A stretch of 5,755 nucleotides of DNA. It comes from Flavobacterium sp. (GTDB taxonomy: Bacteria; Bacteroidota; Bacteroidia; Flavobacteriales; Flavobacteriaceae). The notes beneath the pieces were generated by a model, which was given only the letters and a program-made list of their open reading frames with translations, was not told the DNA's origin and did no database searches. Position numbers and translations under genes: made by a program. The number at the start of each line of letters is the position of its first letter. Within the stretch, counting starts at the first letter, position 1. The stretch covers positions 1-5,755 of the forward strand of contig JAGNPF010000113.1 in NCBI GenBank assembly GCA_017989775.1, given 5' to 3'. Of the stretch, positions 1 to 4,880 are shown in pieces.

Positions 1-356
1 ACGTGAAACACATCAATGACGAGTGGCACAAAAAATTGACCGGGTTGAACAATACCACCACCTTGAAAGTGGCAGAATACCGCGAAAGCACCGGAAAACC
101 CATGTGGTTGCGCTATGTTTTGGTTCCGGGCTGGACGGATCAAGAGGAGTATTTGCACGAATGGGCCAAACATTTTTCGGGTTATAAATCAGTCGAAAAA
201 GTGGAAATTATTCCTTTCCACCAACTGGGAAAACACAAATGGGAATTGATGAACATGGAGTATGCACTTGCCGAAACTCCTTCTCCCACGGCAGAAACGT
301 TGGAAAAAGTAAAAGCCATTTTTGACTTGTATTTGGATAACGTAAAAGTGAAATAA
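1..356 (+). CDS. pflA: Pyruvate formate-lyase activating enzyme, C-terminal part (5' end outside window)
   Basis: This radical SAM enzyme activates pyruvate formate-lyase in the cytoplasm: using S-adenosylmethionine and an iron-sulfur cluster, it makes the glycyl radical on PflB under anaerobic conditions. About 118 residues are present, roughly the C-terminal half of the usual ~245. The reading frame is open to the left edge, so the GTG at position 3 is an internal valine codon and not a start. Counting that valine as residue 1, the PflA hallmarks are VPGWTD at about 41-46 and PFHQLGKHKW at about 71-80, which closely match the E. coli PflA C-terminus. The CxxxCxxC cluster motif must lie upstream of the window. 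The next gene starts 32 nt downstream on the same strand with no promoter or terminator visible between them, so the two are probably co-transcribed. Other glycyl-radical activases are less likely because the GKHKW block is typical of PflA. Confidence 0.93.
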   Translation, partial: VKHINDEWHKKLTGLNNTTTLKVAEYRESTGKPMWLRYVLVPGWTDQEEYLHEWAKHFSGYKSVEKVEIIPFHQLGKHKWELMNMEYALAETPSPTAETLEKVKAIFDLYLDNVKVK

Positions 357-388
357 ATTCAATAAAGAGTATTTAAGAAGTTAAAAGA

Positions 389-1567
389 ATGAAAAAGAAT
401 AAATATTTGATTGTGTTGGCTGGAATGATCATGCAGCTCTCAATCGGGTCTATTTATGCCTACAGCAAATGGATCGAACCCTTGTCAAAAGAGTTGAATT
501 GGGATGCCCACGACACCAAAACAGGCTTTAGTTTAGCTATTTGTTTTTTGGGTTTGACGGCTGCTTTTATGGGTAAATTTGCCCAAAAAGTGGGGCCAAC
601 CAAAGCAGGATTGTTAGCCGCTCTGTTTTTAACAGTGGGATTGTTGGGAGGTGCCTTGGCAGTCAACATAGATTCCATCTACTTGTTTTACTTGACCTTT
701 GGCGTTTTGCAAGGAATTGGTTTGGGATTTGGATACGTGGTTCCGGTTTACACTGTTGTTAAATGGTTCCCAGACAAACCAGGATTGGCTTCTGGAATCA
801 TCATTATGTCCTTTGCTTTGGGCTCATTATTGGCTTCTTTCTTGATTGGACCATTAATTGCTTCTATGGGATTGTCTGGAGCATTTGCTACACTGGGAAT
901 TGCTTACGGAATCTGCATGTTGTTGAGCGCTTTGTATTTGGCAAATCCTGAAAATGTTGCTGCAGCACACCACGCTCACGTCGATTTGACTCCAAAAGAA
1001 ATCATTGCCGACAAACGTTTTATCGCACTTTGGTTGTTGTTGTTTTTGAATGTATGTGGTGGAATAGCAATCATCTCGAAAGCGGCTGTTTTAGGAACAG
1101 AAGTTGTGGGAATGAGTGCTGCACAATCTACGCTGTTTGTAGCCATCATTGGGTTATTTAATGGAATTGGACGTTTGTTCTGGTCCAGTATTTCGGACAA
1201 AATAGGTTGTTGGACGACCTTTATGGTTTTTATTGGAGTAAACGCAGTTTGTTTTGCCTTGATCCCCAGTTTTTCAACCAATAATACTTCTTTCCAAATT
1301 TTGACTTATGTGATTATTGCGGGCTACGGGGCTGGTTTTGCCACAATGCCTTCTTTTGTGAAAAATATTTATGGTACCGAGAATTACGGACAAGTTCTTG
1401 GTTATACTTTAACGGCTTGGTCGGCAGCAGCTTTTGTTGGGCCATTGTTGTTGGAATTGAGCACGGAAATCACTATTTTCTACCTGTTTGCCATATTGTT
1501 GGCCGTAGCCTTGATTGTTGGATTTTGGTTGAAAGGATTATTGTCAAAACCCTTGGTTGTGGCATAG
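389..1567 (+). CDS. OFA-family MFS carboxylate transporter (oxalate/formate antiporter-like)
   Basis: A 392-residue, 12-helix inner-membrane carrier of the major facilitator superfamily, full length for the family. OFA signatures are visible: the N-terminal SIGSIYAYSKW segment (about 18-28), GxGxGYVVPVYTVVKWFPDKPG at about 111-132, NGIGRLFWSSISDKIG at about 258-273 and GYGAGFATMPSF near 312-323. The cytoplasmic central loop (about 186-211) is short and contains HHAHVD. OFA members exchange or co-transport small carboxylates such as oxalate, formate or pyruvate; E. coli YhjX belongs to this family and is linked to pyruvate. Its position directly after pflA suggests transport of formate, pyruvate or lactate, but the substrate is an inference. 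The ATG at 389 is the only sensible start. It is preceded by an A-rich stretch without a good Shine-Dalgarno, as is usual in Bacteroidota. Confidence 0.9.
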   Translation: MKKNKYLIVLAGMIMQLSIGSIYAYSKWIEPLSKELNWDAHDTKTGFSLAICFLGLTAAFMGKFAQKVGPTKAGLLAALFLTVGLLGGALAVNIDSIYLFYLTFGVLQGIGLGFGYVVPVYTVVKWFPDKPGLASGIIIMSFALGSLLASFLIGPLIASMGLSGAFATLGIAYGICMLLSALYLANPENVAAAHHAHVDLTPKEIIADKRFIALWLLLFLNVCGGIAIISKAAVLGTEVVGMSAAQSTLFVAIIGLFNGIGRLFWSSISDKIGCWTTFMVFIGVNAVCFALIPSFSTNNTSFQILTYVIIAGYGAGFATMPSFVKNIYGTENYGQVLGYTLTAWSAAAFVGPLLLELSTEITIFYLFAILLAVALIVGFWLKGLLSKPLVVA

Positions 1568-1594
1568 TTCTTTATTTCTATATATTTTTGTTGC

Positions 1595-1628
1595 ATGGCC
1601 CACGGTTTCAATCGTGGGTCATTTTTTT
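1595..1628 (+). terminator. Rho-independent terminator after the OFA transporter
   Basis: A 10-bp stem (1595-1604 pairing with 1613-1622, with one G-U wobble) encloses an 8-nt loop and runs into a T tract ending at 1628. It starts 27 nt after the transporter stop codon. It has no T tract on the minus strand, so it serves only the plus-strand pflA-OFA operon and not the converging pentapeptide gene. Confidence 0.9.
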
Positions 1629-1658
1629 ATTGTAACCAATGGTTTTGGTAGTGGATTT

Positions 1659-2228
1659 TTATTCTATGACCAATTCGTGTTTAAAAAGCAGTCCTTTTAC
1701 TTCATTCAACGAAAAAACAGCCTTTTTGAGCTTCGTTTTCGTCGGGTCGATGGTGTAGTTGTAACTGGTCTTGAAATTAGCCTTGTCGGCCTTGGCTTTC
1801 GCAAATTCGGAACGATATAAATCGCAGTTGTCGAAAACCGCTTCGGTCAAGTCGGCGGCCATAAAATCCACGGCGACAAGACTGCAATCGACAAAAGTGG
1901 TTCCTTTTATTTTCAGGGTGTAAAATTTGGAAAAATCCAACACGCATTCCCTGAAATGAACTTCAAAAATGAGTTTGTCGCACATCGCAAAATTCACGTC
2001 TTCCATTTTGCAACGATTAAAAAACACGCTTCTCAATGCCACGTGGTTGATTCTGGCTCCGCTAAAAACACAATCATTAAAGGTGCAATCGATAAAAATT
2101 ACCCCAATAAAGTTGCATTGCGAGAAATCGCAACCGTTGAAAGTACAGCATTCAAATTCCTTCAAATTGACTTCTTGCTCGCCATAAACAAGGTTGTTGT
2201 ATTCGATGTCAAGGAAATATTGGGACAT
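1659..2228 (-). CDS. Pentapeptide-repeat protein, Qnr/MfpA-like
   Basis: A predicted cytosolic protein of 189 residues built from A(D/N)LxX-type pentapeptides. It should fold as a right-handed quadrilateral beta-helix. The central aromatic recurs every five residues: F25, F30, F35, F40, F45, F50 and F55, then again from F92 to F152 (F102, F112, F122, F132, F142). The register slips around residues 81-91, as at the loop seen in Qnr proteins. The C-terminal helix-like tail (about 165-189, LLFKHELVIE) resembles the dimerisation tail of Qnr/MfpA. Eleven cysteines, mostly two residues before the central aromatic, form a ladder. Known Qnr/MfpA proteins mimic DNA and shield DNA gyrase from quinolones, but most chromosomal relatives have no tested role, so gyrase protection is only a possibility. 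The ATG at 2228 is chosen; a TTG five codons upstream is in frame but has no better ribosome site. No clear promoter of its own was found between the gene and the tRNA terminator. Confidence 0.85.
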   Translation of the reverse strand: MSQYFLDIEYNNLVYGEQEVNLKEFECCTFNGCDFSQCNFIGVIFIDCTFNDCVFSGARINHVALRSVFFNRCKMEDVNFAMCDKLIFEVHFRECVLDFSKFYTLKIKGTTFVDCSLVAVDFMAADLTEAVFDNCDLYRSEFAKAKADKANFKTSYNYTIDPTKTKLKKAVFSLNEVKGLLFKHELVIE

Positions 2229-2258
2229 AAATGGGGAAATCAAAAATTGGATTTAAAC

Positions 2259-2287
2259 AAAAAAAGGATACACTTTCGTGTATCCTT
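2259..2287 (-). terminator. Rho-independent terminator of the tRNA-Arg gene
   Basis: On the minus strand a perfect 10-bp stem (AAGGATACAC pairing with GTGTATCCTT) is closed by a GAAA tetraloop and followed by a run of seven T. It begins 13 nt after the tRNA 3' end. The plus strand has no T tract after the hairpin, so the signal is directional. Confidence 0.93.
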
Positions 2288-2299
2288 CCCATTCTTTCG

Positions 2300-2373
2300 T
2301 GACCTCGACTGGATTCAAACCAGTAACCTTCTGAGCCGTAATCAGATGCGCTATTCAGTTGCGCCACGAGGCC
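2300..2373 (-). tRNA. tRNA-Arg (anticodon ACG)
   Basis: A full cloverleaf of 74 nt can be folded. The acceptor stem is GGCCTCG with CGAGGTC (one G-U pair), followed by TG, a GCGC/GCGC D stem with a 9-nt loop, and a TCTGA/TCAGA anticodon stem with loop TTACGGC. A 5-nt variable loop and an ACTGG/CCAGT T stem with loop TTTGAAT follow, and the discriminator base is A. The anticodon ACG lies at 2337-2339 and reads CGN arginine codons after A34 is deaminated to inosine by TadA. The 3' CCA is not encoded (CGA follows), so it must be added after transcription. D-loop base 19 is A instead of G and T-loop base 56 is T instead of C, so the usual 19-56 tertiary pair is A-U here. Confidence 0.96.
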
Positions 2374-2385
2374 TTAATGCGGGTG

Positions 2386-2416
2386 CAAATATAGGCAAAT
2401 TTTACAATCGTGCAAA
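2386..2416 (-). promoter_or_regulatory. Bacteroidota sigma-factor promoter for tRNA-Arg
   Basis: The minus strand shows TTTG at 2413-2416, a spacer of exactly 19 nt, and TATATTTG at 2386-2393. This matches the Bacteroidota consensus TTTG-N19-TAnnTTTG (-33/-7). The -7 box ends 13 nt before the mature tRNA 5' end, so the primary transcript would have only a short leader for RNase P to remove. Confidence 0.85.
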
Positions 2417-2453
2417 CCTAAATGTGAAATTATATGAAATATTTTTTTATTCC

Positions 2454-2488
2454 AAAATCTAAAATCAGAAATCCAAAATCAACAATCT
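2454..2488. repeat. Five tandem degenerate heptamers (RAAATCN-like)
   Basis: Five head-to-tail 7-bp units can be read in phase on the plus strand: AAAATCT, AAAATCA, GAAATCC, AAAATCA, ACAATCT. The array lies between the tRNA promoter and the small gene and runs over that gene's stop codon (2479-2481). Similar A/T-rich heptad strings are, from memory, common between genes in Flavobacterium; their function is unknown. Confidence 0.6.
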
Positions 2489-2622
2489 AATGCTCTTGTA
2501 GTTACGTAATAGCGGTAGGCGATGACGGCTTTTTGCCATTTGCTGGCTTTGGCCAAATCCAGTCCACTTTTTGTAAAACTCGGAAGAAGAAGCTTGTTGA
2601 GTTGGGCTAGAATTTTGAACAT
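2479..2622 (-). CDS. Small basic hypothetical protein, 47 residues
   Basis: An ATG-initiated frame of 47 codons. The product begins MFKILAQLNKLLLP and ends YRYYVTTRALDC. It is basic and probably helical: an amphipathic N-terminal stretch, a middle with GLDLAKASKWQKA, and an aromatic YRYY motif. I do not recognise a domain with a known role. Short flavobacterial proteins of this look (Lys-rich, LDL-KA, RYYVT) seem familiar and may be a conserved family, but I cannot verify this. Support for a real gene comes from the ATG, a TAnnTTTG box 15 nt upstream, codon use like its neighbours, and its neat fit between the M56 operon terminator and the tRNA promoter. The stop codon lies inside the heptamer repeat. 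There is no Shine-Dalgarno, and the leader would be only about 10 nt. No terminator follows it before the tRNA promoter. Confidence 0.6.
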   Translation of the reverse strand: MFKILAQLNKLLLPSFTKSGLDLAKASKWQKAVIAYRYYVTTRALDC

Positions 2623-2637
2623 ATAGTTAGTTTTTTT

Positions 2638-2645
2638 CAAAGATA
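2638..2645 (-). promoter_or_regulatory. Possible -7 box (TATCTTTG) for the small gene
   Basis: TATCTTTG on the minus strand fits the TAnnTTTG -7 consensus and lies 15 nt before the ATG at 2622. No TTG or TTTG is found at the expected 17-21 nt upstream, because that region is the terminator hairpin of the M56 operon. Expression may therefore be weak, or may depend on readthrough. Confidence 0.4.
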
Positions 2646-2646
2646 T

Positions 2647-2681
2647 AAAAAAAGACGGTCTTGATGAGGAACCGTCTTTTT
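2647..2681 (-). terminator. Rho-independent terminator of the blaI-like/M56 operon
   Basis: An 11-bp stem (AAAAAGACGGT at 2649-2659 pairing with ACCGTCTTTTT at 2671-2681) with an 11-nt loop follows the M56 stop codon by 7 nt. On the minus strand it ends in seven T. The A and T flanks make it nearly symmetric, so it could also act on plus-strand transcripts. Confidence 0.88.
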
Positions 2682-2688
2682 GGGATTA

Positions 2689-4395
2689 TTATGAGAATAA
2701 TTTTGATTTCAAGGCTTTTCTTGATTTTTCAAGCTCTGCTTTTGCTTGTTCTTTTTGGGCTTTCATTTTTTCTAGACTGAATCGTACTTTCATTATTGAT
2801 TTATAAGTTTCGAGCCATTGTTCTTTGGCTAAAACAGTTTCTTTTCCTGTGTTTTCTATATCACTTTTATCTTGACTTGCTTCATTTTTTGTTTTGGTGC
2901 TAATTTCGATAACACCATTTTTGCCCTTTTCTCCATATTTATCTTCTGCAAGTTTTCCTTTTAATACGTTTACACCTTTTATTTTGTCGTTTGGTAAGTC
3001 CTCAATTTTGAAACCAGATTCCTTTTCTATTCCATCAACAATGATAAGTGGTTGATTATTTATATCTTGTTTTAAAATTGTTCGAATATTATTTTTATCA
3101 TCTAATTGAGCAACTGTTTTTGTTGTAATCCTAATTGTTTTTTCATTTTTGTTGACATCCATTTTATCGATAGTGTTTTGATCTAGAAGCAAAAGCTCAT
3201 TAGTATCTACTTTTTCGTTGTTAATGTATAAAGTGTTATCATTTAGTGTTTTGTAGAATTTGTTTGTAACAATTCTAATAGTTCCCTTGTCTGATTTTTT
3301 GGTGACATCGATGCGTTCAATATCGTTCGGATCCAGTTTGTCCATTTCTTCTTGGGAAACTTTTGCTCCGTTGACGAAAATTTCTTTGTCGGTGATTTTT
3401 ATTGGCATTTCGTTTTTGGATACTATTTTTAAGCTGTCCCCGTCTATTTTGGCAGTGTTGTTTCGATTTGTTTCAACCGCTTTTAATTCAATTTGTTCTG
3501 GTTTTGTTTCTTGTTTTGGAGCAGCTTTCTCCTGCGCCACGATTTCTACCTGAAAGAAGAATAAAAATGCGCCCAATAACGGAAGCACTAAAGCATACTT
3601 CCAATAATTCCTTTTGTTTGATTGATTTTTGTTTAACATAACGATTCGTTTTTTGATTAATGATTGATAAAAATGATTGGTAAGGACAACACAATTTTCC
3701 TGTGTCGTGATTTTTAAAAGCGTCAATTGATAGGCTTTTTTGTCGGATAGTTTTTTGGAAGCCTCGCTGTCGGCGATGAATTCCAGATTTTGAAGAATGG
3801 CTTTTTTGTAGAGCCACATCAACGGATGGAACCAAAAAACAACACAAAAGAAACGTGTGATCAAGACGTCTATCGTGTGATTTTGTGCGCTGTGCACTTT
3901 TTCGTGTTCCAAAATGCTTTCCAATTCCGCCTCGCTGTACAGTGATGAGTTATACACGATGGAATTGAAATAGGAAAAAGGAGCGAGGTTTTCATTTACG
4001 TCAATAAATTGGAAATCGGCTTGGTTTTGGATGCTTTTTCCTTTGAGAACCTTGGATAAACTGTAAAAATCAAAAGCTAATTTCAGGAAGAAACCCAGAA
4101 TTCCAATCGAATACACAATTCCAATTAAAAGATACCAATTGATTTCAAAAGCCTCATTTTCGACGGGAGTTGTCATTGGAATTTTCGACCAGTCGAAATG
4201 GGTTGGAGTGGGTTCAACCCAAACTATTTTCGTGAAAACCACCAATGGCAATACCACCGAGGTGAATAATCCCGCCAATAAAAACCAACGATTGCTGTTG
4301 AAAAAGGTTTCTTTTCGCAGCAAAAAATAGTAAGCCAAATAGAACATTCCGATGAGTCCACTGGATTTGATGAGGTAAATGAATAGTGTTTCCAT
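2689..4395 (-). CDS. M56-family (BlaR1/MecR1-like) membrane metalloprotease with plug-like periplasmic repeats
   Basis: A 568-residue sensor-protease predicted to sit in the inner membrane. Hydrophobic helices lie at about 3-25, 36-58, 88-108 and 266-284. The zinc site is HEKVH at 164-168, with E205 (in LEFIAD) as likely third ligand, in the usual M56 order before WFHPLMWLYKK. In BlaR1 this domain is cytoplasmic and, when a signal is sensed, leads to loss of the BlaI repressor. The C-terminal half (about 285-568) is predicted periplasmic and has no penicillin-binding SxxK domain. It holds three related modules, at about 336-377, 384-426 and 446-501, each with a short 'own-name' strand (FVNGAKV, YINNEKV, IVDGIEK) and ending in a GTIRIVTN-like strand. 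The third resembles a TonB-receptor plug (PLIIVDG, VLKG, YGEKGKNGVIEIST). A charged, probably coiled-coil tail (about 525-568) ends the protein. It starts 4 nt after the repressor gene, so translation is probably coupled. The ligand is unknown. Confidence 0.88.
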   Translation of the reverse strand: METLFIYLIKSSGLIGMFYLAYYFLLRKETFFNSNRWFLLAGLFTSVVLPLVVFTKIVWVEPTPTHFDWSKIPMTTPVENEAFEINWYLLIGIVYSIGILGFFLKLAFDFYSLSKVLKGKSIQNQADFQFIDVNENLAPFSYFNSIVYNSSLYSEAELESILEHEKVHSAQNHTIDVLITRFFCVVFWFHPLMWLYKKAILQNLEFIADSEASKKLSDKKAYQLTLLKITTQENCVVLTNHFYQSLIKKRIVMLNKNQSNKRNYWKYALVLPLLGAFLFFFQVEIVAQEKAAPKQETKPEQIELKAVETNRNNTAKIDGDSLKIVSKNEMPIKITDKEIFVNGAKVSQEEMDKLDPNDIERIDVTKKSDKGTIRIVTNKFYKTLNDNTLYINNEKVDTNELLLLDQNTIDKMDVNKNEKTIRITTKTVAQLDDKNNIRTILKQDINNQPLIIVDGIEKESGFKIEDLPNDKIKGVNVLKGKLAEDKYGEKGKNGVIEISTKTKNEASQDKSDIENTGKETVLAKEQWLETYKSIMKVRFSLEKMKAQKEQAKAELEKSRKALKSKLFS

Positions 4396-4399
4396 GGGA

Positions 4400-4756
4400 T
4401 TACTTTTTTTCGATCATCTCCAAAATCTCGCGTAATTCTTCGGCTGAAATCTTTTCTTCCTTGGCAAAAAACGAGACCATGTTTTTATAGGAGCTGTTGA
4501 AATAAGTATCGATTGCCGTGTTCATGAATCGTTTTCTGTAATCTTCCATCTTAACGATAGGGAAGTATTGATGCGTGTTGCCAAAAGCGTTGTGCGACAC
4601 AAACCCTTTTTCTTCCAGGTTTCGGATAATGGTCGAAAGGGTGTTGTAATGGGGCTGTTCTTCGGTGATTTCGGCAAGGACTTCTTTTACGAAAGCTTTT
4701 TCGAGCTTCCATAAAATTTGCATGATTTCCTCTTCTTTGTTGGTCAGTTTTTGCAT
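4400..4756 (-). CDS. BlaI/MecI/CopY-family transcriptional repressor
   Basis: A 118-residue dimeric winged-helix repressor, the usual length for BlaI/MecI. The N-terminal domain opens MQKLTNKEEEIMQILWKLEK, and the recognition helix lies around residues 36-53 (HYNTLSTIIRNLEEKGFV), followed by the wing (GNTHQYFPIV, about 59-68). The C-terminal part (about 70-118) is the helical dimerisation region. SFFAKEEKIS at 95-104 corresponds to the region where staphylococcal BlaI and MecI are cleaved on induction; whether cleavage occurs here is unknown. The ATG at 4756 is chosen because it gives the standard family N-terminus; a TTG 20 codons upstream would place the start inside the operator array. It is the first gene of a two-gene operon with the M56 protease and probably represses its own promoter through the upstream inverted repeats. 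Confidence 0.93.
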   Translation of the reverse strand: MQKLTNKEEEIMQILWKLEKAFVKEVLAEITEEQPHYNTLSTIIRNLEEKGFVSHNAFGNTHQYFPIVKMEDYRKRFMNTAIDTYFNSSYKNMVSFFAKEEKISAEELREILEMIEKK

Positions 4757-4786
4757 GGTGTGTAACGATTTGTTTTTTCTTTGAAA

Positions 4787-4817
4787 CAAACGTACAACTA
4801 TATTTTTAGTTAACAAA
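4787..4817 (-). promoter_or_regulatory. Promoter of the repressor-M56 operon
   Basis: The minus strand reads TTTG at 4814-4817, then exactly 19 nt, then TACGTTTG at 4787-4794. This is a full match to TTTG-N19-TAnnTTTG. The -7 box ends 30 nt before the ATG at 4756. One operator-like inverted repeat fills the spacer and a second overlaps the -33 box. Confidence 0.85.
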
Positions 4818-4851
4818 CTATTTTTATAGTTATTTAACTAAATTTTAAGTT
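4796..4851. promoter_or_regulatory. Array of three operator-like inverted repeats, AACT-N8-AGTT, 20-bp period
   Basis: Three 16-bp dyads start at 4796, 4816 and 4836: AACTATATTTTTAGTT, AACTATTTTTATAGTT and AACTAAATTTTAAGTT. Each has AACT and AGTT arms and an A/T-only core, and starts are exactly 20 bp apart, close to two helical turns. The middle copy has perfect 6-bp arms. The first lies between the -33 and -7 boxes, the second overlaps -33, and the third lies just upstream. BlaI-type repressors bind short dyads at their own promoters, so these are the likely binding sites; this is inferred from position and symmetry. The core differs from the TACA/TGTA core of Gram-positive bla/mec/cop operators. 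Confidence 0.75.
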
Positions 4852-4880
4852 TCAAGCAGGAAAATCTGGTTTTGAGAGGC

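Noticed and set aside
763..951. Short open frames on either strand inside the OFA transporter (for example 763-951 and 976-1281).
   Set aside because: They are out-of-frame readings of a complete, well-supported 392-residue transporter.
1632..1650. Small inverted repeat (AACCA-A-TGGTT) between the converging genes, considered as a terminator for the pentapeptide gene.
   Set aside because: The stem is only 5 bp and no T tract follows on the minus strand.
2229..2243. TTG start giving the pentapeptide protein 5 extra residues.
   Set aside because: An ATG follows directly and neither start has a ribosome site that would favour the TTG.
2300..2320. tRNA-Arg 3' end considered as an integration (att) site.
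   Set aside because: No second copy of the 3' end was seen in the window and no integrase or mobile gene is present.
1956..2462. Plus-strand open frame of 168 codons.
   Set aside because: It runs antisense through the pentapeptide gene and the tRNA-Arg, and its protein shows no domain or sensible composition.
3488..3847. Minus-strand open frame of 119 codons inside the M56 gene.
   Set aside because: It lies in another frame of a gene with clear M56 motifs, and the product has no recognisable features.
4757..4816. TTG start giving the repressor 20 extra N-terminal residues.
   Set aside because: The extension would be encoded by the promoter and operator array; the ATG at 4756 gives the standard BlaI/MecI N-terminus.
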